Source of the DNA: Kalmusia sp. IMI 367209
Taxonomy: Eukaryota > Ascomycota > Dothideomycetes > Pleosporales > Didymosphaeriaceae
Assembly: GCA_027946365.1 (NCBI GenBank)
Contig: JAPEUQ010000002.1
Span: forward strand, 1,922,001-1,986,000
Length of the DNA stretch: 64,000 nucleotides
Direction: 5' to 3'
Below are positions 1-10,774 of the stretch, in pieces. A program made the position numbers and the translations under genes. The stretch's first letter is position 1. Every line of letters starts with the position of its first letter. The notes beneath the pieces are model-generated. The model did no database searches. It was given only the letters and a program-made list of their open reading frames with translations, and was not told the DNA's origin.

Positions 1-763
1 AGCTATCGGTATACTTCACACGGCTTCACTTTTGGTCGATGATATACAAGACAACTCACCGCTTCGTCGAGGCAGTCCTGCGGCACATACCATCTATGGA
101 ACGCCACAGACAATCAACAGTGCGAACTATATGTACTTCGAGGCCTTGAAGGAACTACAGAGCCTCCAAGGACCCCGAGTCTTGAACATCTTCACCGATG
201 AGCTCCTACGACTTCACCTTGGTCAAGGCATGGATCTATATTGGCGCGACATGCTTCAATGTCCCACAGAGACAGAATACTTTGAGATGGTCAGTAACAA
301 GACCGGCGGTTTGTTCCGATTAGCTATCAAGCTCATGCAAGCCGAGTCGGTAATGCCAGACCTTGAATGTTGCATTCCTCTTGTGGAAAGTCTCGGGATC
401 CTATTCCAGATCCGAGACGATTATCAGAACTTGGTCTCGAGCGAATATCGCGACCAGAAAGGAATGTGCGAAGATTTGACAGAGGGAAAGTTCTCGTACC
501 CGGTAATTCACAGCATCCAGTGCGATAAGGCCAATCCGCAGCTGCTGCAACTACTGAAGCTGAGAAGTACAAGTGATGGAGTGAAAAAGCTGGCCTTGGA
601 CTATATGGAGAGCACCGGTAGTTTGACGCACACTCGAGACCTGATCCTGACACATATCAGCCGAGCCAGAGTTCTGGTCGACGAGGTAGAGGCTGAAACA
701 GGAGGTGTATTGGAGGCAAAGGGATTGCATATGGTGCTGGATAGGCTGGCTGATGGACTGTAG
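1..763 (+). CDS. Geranylgeranyl diphosphate synthase-type polyprenyl synthase, 3' part (5' end outside window)
   Basis: The frame is open from base 2, so the gene starts left of the window; 253 residues are visible. Trans-polyprenyl diphosphate synthases condense isopentenyl diphosphate with allylic diphosphates. The first aspartate-rich motif (DDIQD, about residue 12 of the visible part) is followed by NSPLRRG, AHTIYG and INSANY, the fungal GGPP-synthase signature. The second motif is DDYQN at about residues 139-143, followed by EDLTEGKFSYP. The C-terminus is of normal length for the family. It could be a stand-alone GGPP synthase or the C-terminal prenyltransferase half of a chimeric terpene synthase; only the upstream sequence can tell. 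Two regulators, a transporter and a P450 follow within 10 kb, which favours a diterpene or related pathway over the primary-metabolism copy. No intron is seen in this part. Confidence 0.9.
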   Translation, partial: AIGILHTASLLVDDIQDNSPLRRGSPAAHTIYGTPQTINSANYMYFEALKELQSLQGPRVLNIFTDELLRLHLGQGMDLYWRDMLQCPTETEYFEMVSNKTGGLFRLAIKLMQAESVMPDLECCIPLVESLGILFQIRDDYQNLVSSEYRDQKGMCEDLTEGKFSYPVIHSIQCDKANPQLLQLLKLRSTSDGVKKLALDYMESTGSLTHTRDLILTHISRARVLVDEVEAETGGVLEAKGLHMVLDRLADGL

Positions 764-1661
764 TCCATGTAAGCTGTGTTACTGCTAAGATTTATGATAC
801 CATCGCGTTTCCGTACTTGATAGAGGCATGCACCTATTACAGTCATATCCACATCATTTCCTGGGACATTCATGAAAATGCACCGGGCCGCCTCCAGTGT
901 GATGTGCACGCAAAGTATATGGAACGCTTCTAATATGCAAACAAATACGTGTGACACTCACTTTCTGGGTGTTCGAGTGACTGAGATCCACCACATGGGG
1001 CTTTCCATTCATAGATTCTGGGTCATCTTGTCGAACAGATCGATAAATGTGTGGTGTACTGGTGTGCTGGTGGCCGCAGCCAAAATGCGACAAATCTTAA
1101 GCAGATTTGCGTCGTCGGAAGACCGCCCTCAACAGAGATCATAGATTCTTTTTTTAACAGGACTACATTGTCGCCCCCACTTGTTGGGTAATCACTATTA
1201 CGACAGGCTCGTTTGTCGTCGTAATGTTGTAGATTAACTCAGAGATAGCGTCTCTCAAAAGTCACCCAAGGAAGCGACAGCGCCTCTCCGGGGCGGGCCG
1301 GTAGAGAGGAATAACTTTAATCTGCTTACTATGATGAATATGCAACTCCGCGGACCCGACTGCTTAGTAGTGAGCAAAGGATTCGTAGGCAAAGATCCCA
1401 CGCAAGGTGAAGACTAAGTGGTGCGACGTTGGGAGCAAGTAAATAAGCTCCTGGCGAATTACCAGCTCATTGCAGAACTAAAGGAACCTTGGCGTCCTCT
1501 ACAACTATACTTGATTGTTACAAGACGTTACATCCTTATTACGTATCGTACCATCGAATCACCCTTAGCGCTGACGTCAGCTAGGGATCGCGATAAGATC
1601 CCACCACAGTGGATGGCCTCGGATCGGTCGTTTTCCAAAAGAAGGGCCGATATAAGGCGCA
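764..1661. other. Intergenic region, convergent 3' ends
   Basis: This 0.9 kb stretch lies between the 3' end of the prenyl synthase and the 3' end of the AflR-like factor. Only short unconvincing reading frames are present and I recognise no regulatory element or repeat. Confidence 0.6.
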
Positions 1662-3013
1662 TCAAAAAAGTTCCTGCATGTCGGCTTCCAGCACTTCGAG
1701 ACGCTTGCTAGCTTGCTCCAAACTGTCCAGTTGGTGCTGCAATGTCCGAGTCAGACACACCTGGCTGATCTCTTTAATAGTAGTCTTCAAGGCACCCACG
1801 ATTGGCAGAAGAAGTGGGCTGTACATCCTGACAAATTCTTCCACGGTGTCGACGCCGTACTGTGTCCAACGCGAGGCCTCAGCTCTGATGCTGTTAGTGC
1901 TTAGTAGCTTTATGGCATTATCGACAGCATCCAGAGAGGTGGTGACGTTGATGACCATCAAAACTAAGAACGAAGAGTATCGTGTGCACTTGCTGCACTT
2001 AGAGAGCTTTATGAGGGATCGTGTTCCGCTCCTTGAATTTGCCAGAAATCTTAGAAGCTCGTCAGGTAGTGCGTGGGGCTTTGGACTGGCCATAGACATC
2101 TCCAAAATGCGTAGAGCGACTGCGGTGCATTGATGATCTGTCAGCGCGGATTGACCACAGTTCGATTGCTCGTTTGGTAGAATTGGTCGGCGCTGCGATG
2201 AAGGTGCATGTTTGAGATTCCGAGAGGATAGTCCAGACGAACAGTCGCTTTGTTGTGCACTCGAGACAGTTTGCGAACCTAGTTCCATTTCGAGGTCGAT
2301 CGGGCTCAGATCTAGCGACTGCGTATCGGATGAAAAAATTCCAGGCATCGGAAGAAATTCATTGACGTCGAAGTCGAGGTTCATGGCCAGTCCATCCGCA
2401 GAGTCATGCTGCGCGCGGGATGTGTGGCTAAGATCACTCAAGCTAGAGCTATGGTCGCGACCGCCGTTGACCATATTCCAGCCAGACATGACATCCATTG
2501 GAAATGGTTCTGGGCTTACTCTAGGAGAAGGTGGAATCTGCATTGCTTCCGTCTGCCACGAACTATCGTCAAAATTGATCATCTCATTCCCAGCAGTGAT
2601 CGCCAAATCGTCCAGAAAGGTCGGTGGTGTGGCAGATTGAGAGTGTATACGTGCACTGGGAGACGATCTCTTGCTTTCAGCTGCTCTTTGAACCTCCAGA
2701 TCCGCCATACCGGATGACTTTCGTTTGCTAGCTGTCGCTAGTGAGTTCTGTCTTGACCGCCGCCTGCCTGGATAGATACATTGCCATTCGTTGGTAAGGC
2801 ATCGATCGCACCCACTTCTCTCGCCAGTACATCTAAGCTATCGGAGGTCAGTTTGCAACGTAACATTTCGAGAGAGTCCTGTTCAGATACCTTCTTATCC
2901 CTGCACCTACGGCATGCGTCGAAATGTGCTCCTTTAGGAACCGGTGGATCATTGGTTTGTCTGACTGCGTCCAAGGTATCTTTACCTAGACTTGGGCGAA
3001 GCGTAGCAAACAT
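1662..3013 (-). CDS. AflR-like Zn2Cys6 transcription factor
   Basis: Two exons: 3013-2891 and 2837-1662, joined by a 53-bp phase-0 intron (GTATCTG donor, ACTGAC branch, GATAG acceptor). The spliced protein has 431-432 residues. Splicing restores a perfect zinc binuclear cluster, C34-x2-C37-x6-C44-x6-C51-x2-C54-x6-C61, followed by a basic linker (GRRRSRQNS). The intron cuts the zinc cluster after its second cysteine. The C-terminal third (LRFLANSRSGTRSL, then CSKCTRYSSFLVLMV) resembles the AflR regulatory domain of aflatoxin/sterigmatocystin-type regulators. Such proteins normally activate the secondary-metabolite cluster they sit in. It is convergent with the prenyl synthase and is the best candidate for the pathway-specific activator here. 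The target pathway is inferred from position only. Confidence 0.85.
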
Positions 3014-4367
3014 TTTGATGTTTCAACAATCTTCTGATTTTGAAAAGTAATAGAAGGGATAAAGGGTCTACCGAGAGCATTGAAAATGCGCGGACTCAAA
3101 ATGCAAATATCCAGATGTACTGTGCCTAGCGGTGTGCTTAGCTAGCTTATTCTTGGAACTGGCGTAGGAACACATAATTGAGAGCCTGACATGTTTCAGA
3201 GACACGTCCTCACTACGACTAGTGGGGATAGTAAGATTCCGGATTAATAGGCATTTCTGCGAGCTATGTGTGTAACCAGCAGCCAGCACCCGTAGCTGAA
3301 CCCACACGCAGCCCGATAATGATGCATTCTATCTTCTCTAACCCTGTCTAGCGTCGTGTATGAATGGCGAATATTGCAACATACTCATTCGCAGCTCATT
3401 TGCGCAGCCCTCAGACCCGGATTGGCGTTTGCTAAATTGGAGGCACGTCCTGACACCCGGCGCACGGAACGAGCCGGTCTAGAAGCATCTCAACCATGTA
3501 TCCTATTGTGGAATGATCGGCGATACACCGCCTGCAGACAACAATATTAGACCAGATATAAGGTCAAATGCTTGCATTCGACAAGCAAGTGGCCAGTGTT
3601 GATCTAATCAGAGCTCCGTGCGTCTCGAGCCAGGCAACATTGACTCAGTGATCTTGAACAAAACTTGCAAGTTCAATGCCAAGATCGTCTAAAGTCTCGC
3701 ATATGTCTTATTTCAGTAAGGCTGCCAATCTGATGAAATGACGCATTTCAGGAGTCCTCTGAGCTGCGAGGGATGGCTGTGCCCAGCGAGCCTAATTCTC
3801 AGTGTATGTGGAGTTGTCAGCGAGGCGTAAGCTTTCGCTGACAGATTTCTTGGAGCTTTAACGATTTTTGTGTGGACGCTCGGCAGGGGTGGTGGCAGGG
3901 CTGAGCGTCCGTGGGTCAAAATCTGGCAAAAGTCAACGTGGAGACGAAGGATTCACCAACATCTCGAGGTGGGATTTTGCCGAGTATCGGCGCGGGGGCT
4001 GACTCTATGCCCCTCGCTTACTGACGGTCCCACGCTGCGACCATGCAGGTATCTGCGATCGATACTTCACAACGGCTGGGCGAAGGAAGGACGCTAATGT
4101 GGGGCGAAAACTATATCTCCACATCAAAACGGTTTCGCCTGGGATTACGGCTGATGGCTAAAAATTTCGAGAGGCAACCAGAAAGCCGTAGGATCCAAGG
4201 ATATCTTCCAACGAAAGCTCACGCTTTGCCCGATAAATAGACAATTATGTTCTGCAACGTGGTGAAATGTTGAATAGCTCGTGCCTTTGACCTAAGTTTC
4301 TATTCGAAATGAAGGTTAAATGTTACATAGAATGTTCAGCACTAAGACACCCAAGTACTCGTATCTG
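3014..4367. other. Intergenic region
   Basis: This stretch of about 1.35 kb is upstream of the AflR-like gene and downstream of the second regulator. It should hold the promoter of the AflR-like gene. No supported gene or repeat; the reading frames here are short and lack family resemblance. Confidence 0.6.
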
Positions 4368-5594
4368 TTAAACCTGGATGTGCCGGGAGCCGAGAGGCTC
4401 AAATTCGGTTGCAAATTCTAAACATTGTGTGCCAGACAACCAATTCATAGATCTCTCCTTCCCGAAAATAGCCTCCAGCATGAACTTTGCAAATTCATCG
4501 ACCTCCTCTGGTGCAACCATAAACAGACACTCTGCGTGAGTCCGTCCGAGAAAGCGCACGTCTCGATCCATACATAGTTTGGCCCAAAGTGATGCCGAAT
4601 TTGCCGTCCAGAGCCCTTCGCGAGTGGTGAACATAACGTCGCCATTGCATGGGGCCCATCCTTGTTTGAGCCCGTCGTATGAAGAACTGATGCCTTGAAT
4701 GACGAGCCACGCTCGCCTCAAGCTCTCGGAGATAATCCATGATCGCCACAATAGCTCAGTAGGTGAAAGCAGATCCGCGAGCGAGAAGGTAGACCCATCC
4801 GTGGCTACGTCCCGTTTTAATGTTGCGCTTGCCTTCTCAAGTGTGCGTTCTAGCAGCTTCCCTAGAACGGGTGCACGAGTCTCAGCAAGGTGACGAGACC
4901 GTATGTCGCCGTCAAACAGGCCAATCATCTGGTATGCAAATAACGCGTGGATGTGGGCGAGGTCTTTGAGAAGATCATTTGAACCATTAGTTGTGTCCAA
5001 TCCAGATACTAGTGCAGTTGCTTGGTCGTTCACAGAACGAAGGATGATTTCCGTCGCAGTTGGTGTCCGGTTGATGTATGCGGAATACGTTGCAAAGGCG
5101 ATTTGGAGACATGACGGAAAGTTGTCCTCGTAAAGATGAGCATGAATGAAGGCATTACTTCCGGTAGTAACCCAAATCATTAACCAGCTCTCAATTAGCC
5201 GCACGAATTCTTTCAAATCGCTAATCTTGAAGTTTGGCGGCAAGGGCATAGGTGAGTGATCGACCATAAAGGTTTCGGGCGCCGTAAACCAGGCGGTACG
5301 AGCATCGATGGTTGGCGATAGGTCTGGACTAGCAAGATCCAGAGCGAGCTCAGGGAAAACTCCAACGACCGAGAGCTCATTGTTCATCGTCTGGAACTCA
5401 GGTAAATTGACATCGGGAGGTCGACAAGGCTTGTCGGTTGTATCGATTGGTACAAAGCTTGACGGTCGGCGAGATGGGTACACGCATGCTAACTGTTTCC
5501 TTCTGCAGAGGCGGCATGAGGGTGACATCTGATCACACTTGCGTTTAGCTTCATAGCACCGAATGCACGACCTACCAGTGCCAATGGCGGCCAT
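4368..5594 (-). CDS. Zn2Cys6 transcription factor, second cluster regulator
   Basis: A single open frame starting at ATG 5594-5592 gives 408 residues. The zinc cluster is at the extreme N-terminus, C10-x2-C13-x6-C20-x6-C27-x2-C30-x6-C37, followed by YPSRRPSSF. The remainder, including FKISDLKEFVRLIESWLMIWV, is predicted helical and matches the general layout of fungal-specific regulators, but I do not recognise a named subfamily. The start was chosen because it sits nine residues before the first cysteine, as is usual, and because the open frame continues upstream to 5819 without another ATG. It is divergent from the MFS transporter, sharing a promoter of about 630 bp that contains a palindrome at 5955-5969. 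It may regulate the transporter or itself; this is inference. Confidence 0.85.
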   Translation of the reverse strand: MAAIGTGRSCIRCYEAKRKCDQMSPSCRLCRRKQLACVYPSRRPSSFVPIDTTDKPCRPPDVNLPEFQTMNNELSVVGVFPELALDLASPDLSPTIDARTAWFTAPETFMVDHSPMPLPPNFKISDLKEFVRLIESWLMIWVTTGSNAFIHAHLYEDNFPSCLQIAFATYSAYINRTPTATEIILRSVNDQATALVSGLDTTNGSNDLLKDLAHIHALFAYQMIGLFDGDIRSRHLAETRAPVLGKLLERTLEKASATLKRDVATDGSTFSLADLLSPTELLWRSWIISESLRRAWLVIQGISSSYDGLKQGWAPCNGDVMFTTREGLWTANSASLWAKLCMDRDVRFLGRTHAECLFMVAPEEVDEFAKFMLEAIFGKERSMNWLSGTQCLEFATEFEPLGSRHIQV

Positions 5595-6221
5595 GGAAGT
5601 GTTGCCTGTGGAGTAAGGCGTGCGCGAGAGAATCGGGATGGAGGGCAATGCGGAACTGTGAGGAAGGATCCGGAGACATGGGCGTAACAAGGCGCTTCGG
5701 GTCGTGGCTGCCTCGATTGGCGGACGCCATCCCAAAGCGGTTGGCGCCCGCACTGCATAGGAAGTGGCGAGCCTCGTCGTGCCTACCGCCCCCAACTTGC
5801 GGGCGCTATCCCAAAACAATTAGATCCCGCACCGGCACCGTATCCGATCGACAAAATTGTTTCTGTCTCTAATCTGTCTGAGATCTTGCGGTGATCAGCA
5901 CGGCTGAGGAACCCTTGCAAGCCACGAAATGGCCACTAACACGCGATCCCTACCTCCGCACAGTGCGGACCTTCTGTCACAGGCCCCAGTGCCTCCGCAC
6001 CCGCAATCTATGCAAACTTGACAATCCGTGCCATTTTGGAAATATGTACCACCGACTGTATGGTTGCCCGTCTGGGTACGGCACATATATGGAACAAGAA
6101 TTATTGGGGAATCGAACAGTCTTGCGTTATTACACCTTAATTGTCTCCTTTCCCTTCATCACCCGCAGGGACAATCGGATTGTCGTTTCCTCATCCACGC
6201 ATCCGGCTCTCCGATATCAAG
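5595..6221. promoter_or_regulatory. Divergent promoter between regulator and MFS transporter
   Basis: This interval separates two head-to-head genes, so it must carry both promoters. It contains a 15-bp perfect palindrome at 5955-5969 and a further CTCCGCAC half at 5993-6000. Confidence 0.6.
5955..5969. promoter_or_regulatory. Candidate Zn2Cys6 binding site (palindrome)
   Basis: The sequence TCCGCACAGTGCGGA is a perfect inverted repeat of seven bases around a central A. It contains CCG and CGG triplets spaced by seven bases in everted orientation, a form recognised by some zinc-cluster dimers. One arm (CTCCGCAC) recurs 38 bases downstream. Which of the nearby factors would bind is unknown. 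Confidence 0.45.
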
Positions 6222-7906
6222 ATGACGGAATCTCATACTTCGTTAAAACACACACAATCTCCAGCGACTTTCGAGCTTGAAGGATCAGATAGCTCTGGCC
6301 AGCTAACTCAGGCAATTCACCCGCCCAATGCACCCAATGCAGAACGTCTCGAACGAGTAAAGCTCTTCTCTATACTCCTGGCCATTGTTCTCTCCGTTTT
6401 TCTCATATCTCTCGACTCGACCATCATCGCCACCGCCATTCCCCGTATTACCGATGAATTCGGTTCCTTGGACCAGATCGGCTGGTACGGTGCTTCCTTC
6501 TATATTACCCTTTCGTCCTTCCAGGTTGTCTGGGGCAAAGGGTATAAATACTTTCCCCTTAAAATCGACCTTCTTGCTGGCCAACGTTGTCTTTGAGCTC
6601 GGCAATCTCATCTCTGGCGTTACGAAAAGCAGCAACGTCCTCATCGCCGGCCGCGTCATTGCTGGTGCCGGAGGCGCCGGAATCACTTCTGGGGCATGGA
6701 CGATCCTCGCCTTCGCGCTCCCGCCAGAAAAGCTAGCCCCTATGACGGGTGTGCTAGGAGCCACTTACGGCAGCGCAGCAGTAATTGGTCCGCTGCTGGG
6801 CGGTGCCTTTACGGACTATGTCTCCTGGCGATGGTGCTTCTACATCAACCTCCCAATTGGTGGGCTAAGCGCACTTATCATTGCTTTCCTATTCAAAACA
6901 CCAAAAGCTGCTACACCTACACCTACTCCATTGCCGCAGAAGATCCTTGCCTTGGATTTCAACGGGATGTTGCTTTCCGTGGCAGCTCTTTCTTGCCTCA
7001 CCCTTGCCCTTCAATGGGGCGGAGTATCGAAGCCTTGGAGCGACGGCAGTGTCATCGGATGCCTGGTTGCGTTCGCTGTCCTCGTCGTTCTATTCATAGT
7101 CAACGAGTGGTGGATGGGTGAACGGGCTCTCATGGTCCCCCCGATTAATCAAAACAAAGACACTCGCATTAATGTCCAGCTTCATGATGCTCAGCGCTGC
7201 CAGCTTTTTCATCGTACTTTATTACCTCCCAGTCTACTTTCAGTCAGTGGATGGGGTATCAGCCGCAAATTCTGGCGTGAGGAATATTCCCTTCATCATT
7301 GGAGTCGCACTTTTCAGCATCACCTCAGGCTTCATCGTCGGTGGCACTGGGCACTATGCTGGCGTCTTGATTATTGGGTCTGCACTGATTACGATCGGTG
7401 CTGGTCTCATGCTGAAGCTCGACATCGGTAGCCCTAGCAGCGCATGGATTGGGTACCAGGTTATCATTGGCATTGGTAGCGGCATGGTTCTTCAAACTCC
7501 AATCGTTGTTGCACAGGGAATAGTGGAAAAGGCTGACATGTCCAATGTCTCTGCCATTATCCTCTATTTCCAGACAGCTACCGGTGCCATCTTCATCGCC
7601 ATTGCACAAGCGCTCTTCACGAATAGGATCATAGTCGAAGGGAGGAGTAAACTTCCAGAAGTGGATACAGCCACCCTAGTTAGCACTGGTGCCACAGAGC
7701 TGCGACGAGTGTTTTCAGGCGAACAACTCCGGGCGGTACTCGAGATATACCTTGATGGCCTGAGAGCCGGGTATTATCTAGCCATCGCTTGCGGGGCTAT
7801 TTCGATTTTGCTTGCCTTTGCAATCTTGATATTTGACAACAGAAATCTAAAGAAAGAGAGAAAAGCCAAAGAAGTGGCGGAAGATGAGAAAGAGACCGAA
7901 AAGTAG
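6222..7906 (+). CDS. MFS drug/metabolite exporter (14-TM, DHA2-like) with two frame breaks
   Basis: ATG 6222 opens a major facilitator superfamily proton antiporter of about 560 residues once two breaks are allowed for. Motifs in order: TM1 with [19 protein letters not shown](A/G)YKYFPLK, TM4 [14 protein letters not shown], motif C in TM5 ([18 protein letters not shown]), then [13 protein letters not shown], which is typical of the Tri12/AflT-like exporter group. The tail is charged and cytosolic. The frame moves by one base at the A run 6561-6564 and again at the C run 7137-7142; in each case one base fewer restores family-consistent sequence. No splice signals explain either break. The gene is divergent from the Zn2Cys6 factor and probably exports the cluster product. 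It is either an assembly artefact or a genuinely inactivated gene. Confidence 0.85.
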
Positions 7907-8564
7907 GCAACGAGGGAAAAAAGATGTCCCAAGGGTGATTCACTCAAAATCTGTATACTAGGGGATCATATAGGAAGGTAATATATACTAAAGAACCGAG
8001 TCTATCATACAGTAGGGGAAAGTATCTCTTGGCCGATAATTAATCAGCTTTAGCTAAATGATCTGTATTTTTTTTCACTAGGATTCAACAGTATTCTCGT
8101 AATATCTCTTGAAACCTTCTATCACGATCTTTTCCATAGTTTCTAGTCATCGCCCTTTCGCGGAAAATGTGGGTTGAATAAATGCCCAGGTATCGCTTTT
8201 ATAGCAGGTACAATAATGCCTTAGGTCCGGTTATATCGCTACAGTCAATCCGAAGTAGCGTGACCGCTTTACTAACGTATACAACAAACCCGAATGAGTA
8301 GTCACAGCAGGGCAAATCCGCTTTCGCACAGCGCTCGAAAGTGGTCAAGCAAGCCTATTTTGTCTCATAGCTTGTATGTCACGAGTAGAGTTGAGCAGTC
8401 TTTCTCACGTTTTATAGATGAACATAAGGAATACATTGTAAATGCTAGATATGACTATATTTGGTTGACGCGAACCGACTTATCACCATATGTTTGGTAA
8501 GCTTTGCCATCTCCACCCTAATGAAGCTTACTTTAGGAACCAACATCGGCGTTCGCGCGACCCA
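7907..8564. other. Intergenic region, convergent 3' ends
   Basis: AT-rich spacer between the 3' ends of the transporter and the P450. It should contain both terminators; nothing else is recognised. Confidence 0.6.
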
Positions 8565-10368
8565 TCAAGCCTCGGCTGTCCTCTTTGCAGGGCGAATCTT
8601 GCACATCAACGGCCTAGTTCTCCAGATAAAGTACGATTTTTGCTGAGGCCAGTCGGACGCCTCGTCCGCAAGCTCAATATCGAAATTAAGTAGAAGAGAT
8701 GCGAAGACAAGACGGATGACACACCACGAAAACAACTGTCACCTGTTAGTTTCGCCGTTGCTCAACCTCTTTAATGATTTGACTCACCTCTGCAGGGCAT
8801 CTTCTGGCGCCTGCTGAGAAAACTTGCACGCAATCTAGTCGGTCATTTTTGAAATCAGGATGACCCATCCATCGTTCAGGGTGGTAACCGTTAGCGTCCT
8901 TGAAATTGGTCTCGGAGCGGTAGGTCGCCCATTGGTGAACACCAAGGACAGTGTGGGGTGGGATCCAGGTTCCTTGAACCCATGCACCACCGTCTGGGGT
9001 ACTGCGGGGAAGGATACCCGGTGGAAGCGGGTACAGACGGTGACCTTCTTTGATGACGGCCGTTAGTAGATCCATCTCCGATAAGGCTTTGAGGGTCAGA
9101 TCATCTTGGGTCTTAAAGCGGGTTCGAATCTGATTGACAAGAGTGCTGAACGTCTTTGGCTCACGGAATAGGTGGTAGCCGATGGTATTCATTGCGGCAG
9201 TCATGGCCTCGGGGCCTGCGACCTGTATAGATGATCAACATCCCTTCAGTCATGTTTCGTTATATCTTACCGTCAAGATTTTTGCAGTTGAGTAGAATTG
9301 CTCCTTTGAGATAGGTACCGGGGACAAGTCCGTCTTTCTCAAAACTTCTGTCAAGACGTCACCCGTAGGAGGCGGGTTATCGAGCCGCTCGGTGATACGT
9401 TTAGATAGGGTATCAGCAAAATTATCGAGCAAACGTCTCAGATGCGGAATGTTAACGATTGTCTTTTGTACCGCTCTGCCAATAGTGGGTGAGAAGAGAC
9501 GCAAAGCGTGAGCGAGAGCGGCTCCTTGTAGTGATCCGTTCACGACGACTTTGGTTGGAGGGTAATCCAGAGTCTTGAGTGACCCTGCATCCACGCTGAG
9601 GATCATGTCGGTCTGCAAGTCAACTGATAGACATTGAAATGCCTTAGACAAGTCCATAATCTCTTCTCGTTCGGCTTTGGGCACGAGTCGCGTAACCATC
9701 TTTTTCGTCCATCCCTTGAAGCGTGGCTCAAAATGGTTGTTCATACGGGGACTGAAACTCGAAACAACGAGCTTTCGAATCACCTTGTGCTGTAATGTTT
9801 GAGTATTTTGGTTCGACGGAAAGTACAAAATAATAATCTTACTAGCGGATCTGTTAGCAAAAAAGACGATTGGCCACGGAACCCACTTACCCAATTCGTC
9901 TGGTGCAGTCACAAGAGAATCTTTCCAGCCGAAGCAGTCCTCTATCAAGTCGTAGAGCATCTTGTCTTTCGGCAAGCATTTTGCATAACCCACTCTCTCA
10001 CCGTAAATGTCTGCCCATATCTCAGCTGTTCCAATGTAAGAAAGATGTCTTGGCCCGATTCGTACTACAGGTCCGTATTTCAAGTGGAGATTCGTCATAA
10101 TCTCATGGTCCTTGCCAGTGATCTTCCAGTAACCTTGTGGCAGATCCGTCCATGCACATAGTCGAGGGCCAGGGAATGCACTGAGTGGTCCTCGAGTCGC
10201 ATGGTGAGCCTTTCGTATAGCAAGCCAGATGATAACAGTCGATAAAAAGAAAATTATAAGGTCGACTGTCGAGATTGTGCCTCGGGCGAAGCGCTTGTTC
10301 AGTATGCGATCCTGAATGACCTCTCGAATACCTACGAGAGGCACCTCGGTTGAAGAGAGAGATGCCAT
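8565..10368 (-). CDS. Cytochrome P450 monooxygenase (cluster copy)
   Basis: Exons on the minus strand: 10368-9891, 9789-9271, 9222-8788 and 8735-8565, about 533 residues. Introns 9270-9223 and 8787-8736 have clean GT..AG signals and keep phase 0. The first intron (donor GTAAGT at 9890-9885, acceptor at 9790) needs one G fewer in the GGG at 9892-9890 to keep frame; left unspliced it is an in-frame 102-base insert. An N-terminal membrane anchor (LIIFFLSTVIIWLA) is followed by a proline hinge (FPGPRLCAW). The K-helix has EGHR (ExxR), then YHPERW, and the haem loop FSAGARRCPAE. The I-helix reads AGPEAM where most P450s have AGxETT, so the oxygen-activating threonine is missing. The last exon supplies NFDIELADEASDW, typical of class II fungal P450s. 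It probably oxidises the cluster product. Confidence 0.85.
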
Positions 10369-10642
10369 GTCGATTTCACTGTATCAAAGATATTGGATTG
10401 AAAGGAGGATATACCTTTGAAAAAGAAGTATATCAATAATGGCGCTTATTCATGCCTGCTGCGACACGCACCGTCCATCCGGTACATGGGCTGACTCTAC
10501 CACGAAAACGAATTCCGACCGATAACCTGGGTAATGGGCGTGAAGCTGTATCGACTCATTGGGGCAATTGATGTCTCACATTTTTACTAGCACTTTCCCT
10601 GAATTGTATTTTGGCAGAACCGCCAAGACTTTCGGATTTTCC

Positions 10643-10774
10643 CATACTAGACACATGTAGTAGTTGCCGTTCCGGGGATGTCCGTATTGCTTCGACGATT
10701 ACACTGCGCATTGTGTTTCAAATCATCTTCTAACCATATATGATGGAAGAATTCTACGCACTGTGTCTAGTATG
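10643..10774. repeat. 132-bp interval with 13-bp terminal inverted repeats
   Basis: CATACTAGACACA at 10643-10655 is the exact reverse complement of 10762-10774. The enclosed sequence has no coding potential. The layout is like a small MITE, but no clear target-site duplication flanks it, so this may be a chance or regulatory inverted repeat. Confidence 0.35.

Noticed and set aside
5595..5819. A 75-codon in-frame extension of the second regulator that looks like a mitochondrial targeting peptide (LRILPHSSALPSIPILSRTP).
   Set aside because: The extension has no ATG and is closed by a stop at 5820-5822; it could only be used through an unseen upstream exon or a non-ATG start, so the start at 5594 is preferred.
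9115..9135. A GGTTCGAATC-type sequence resembling a tRNA B box.
   Set aside because: It lies inside a P450 exon and no cloverleaf can be formed around it.
9789..9890. Reading the first P450 intron as coding, since it is open and a multiple of three with the extra codon base.
   Set aside because: The segment has no match to the family, begins with a textbook GTAAGT donor, and its removal brings together TAPDEL and HKVIRK as expected for the C-helix region.
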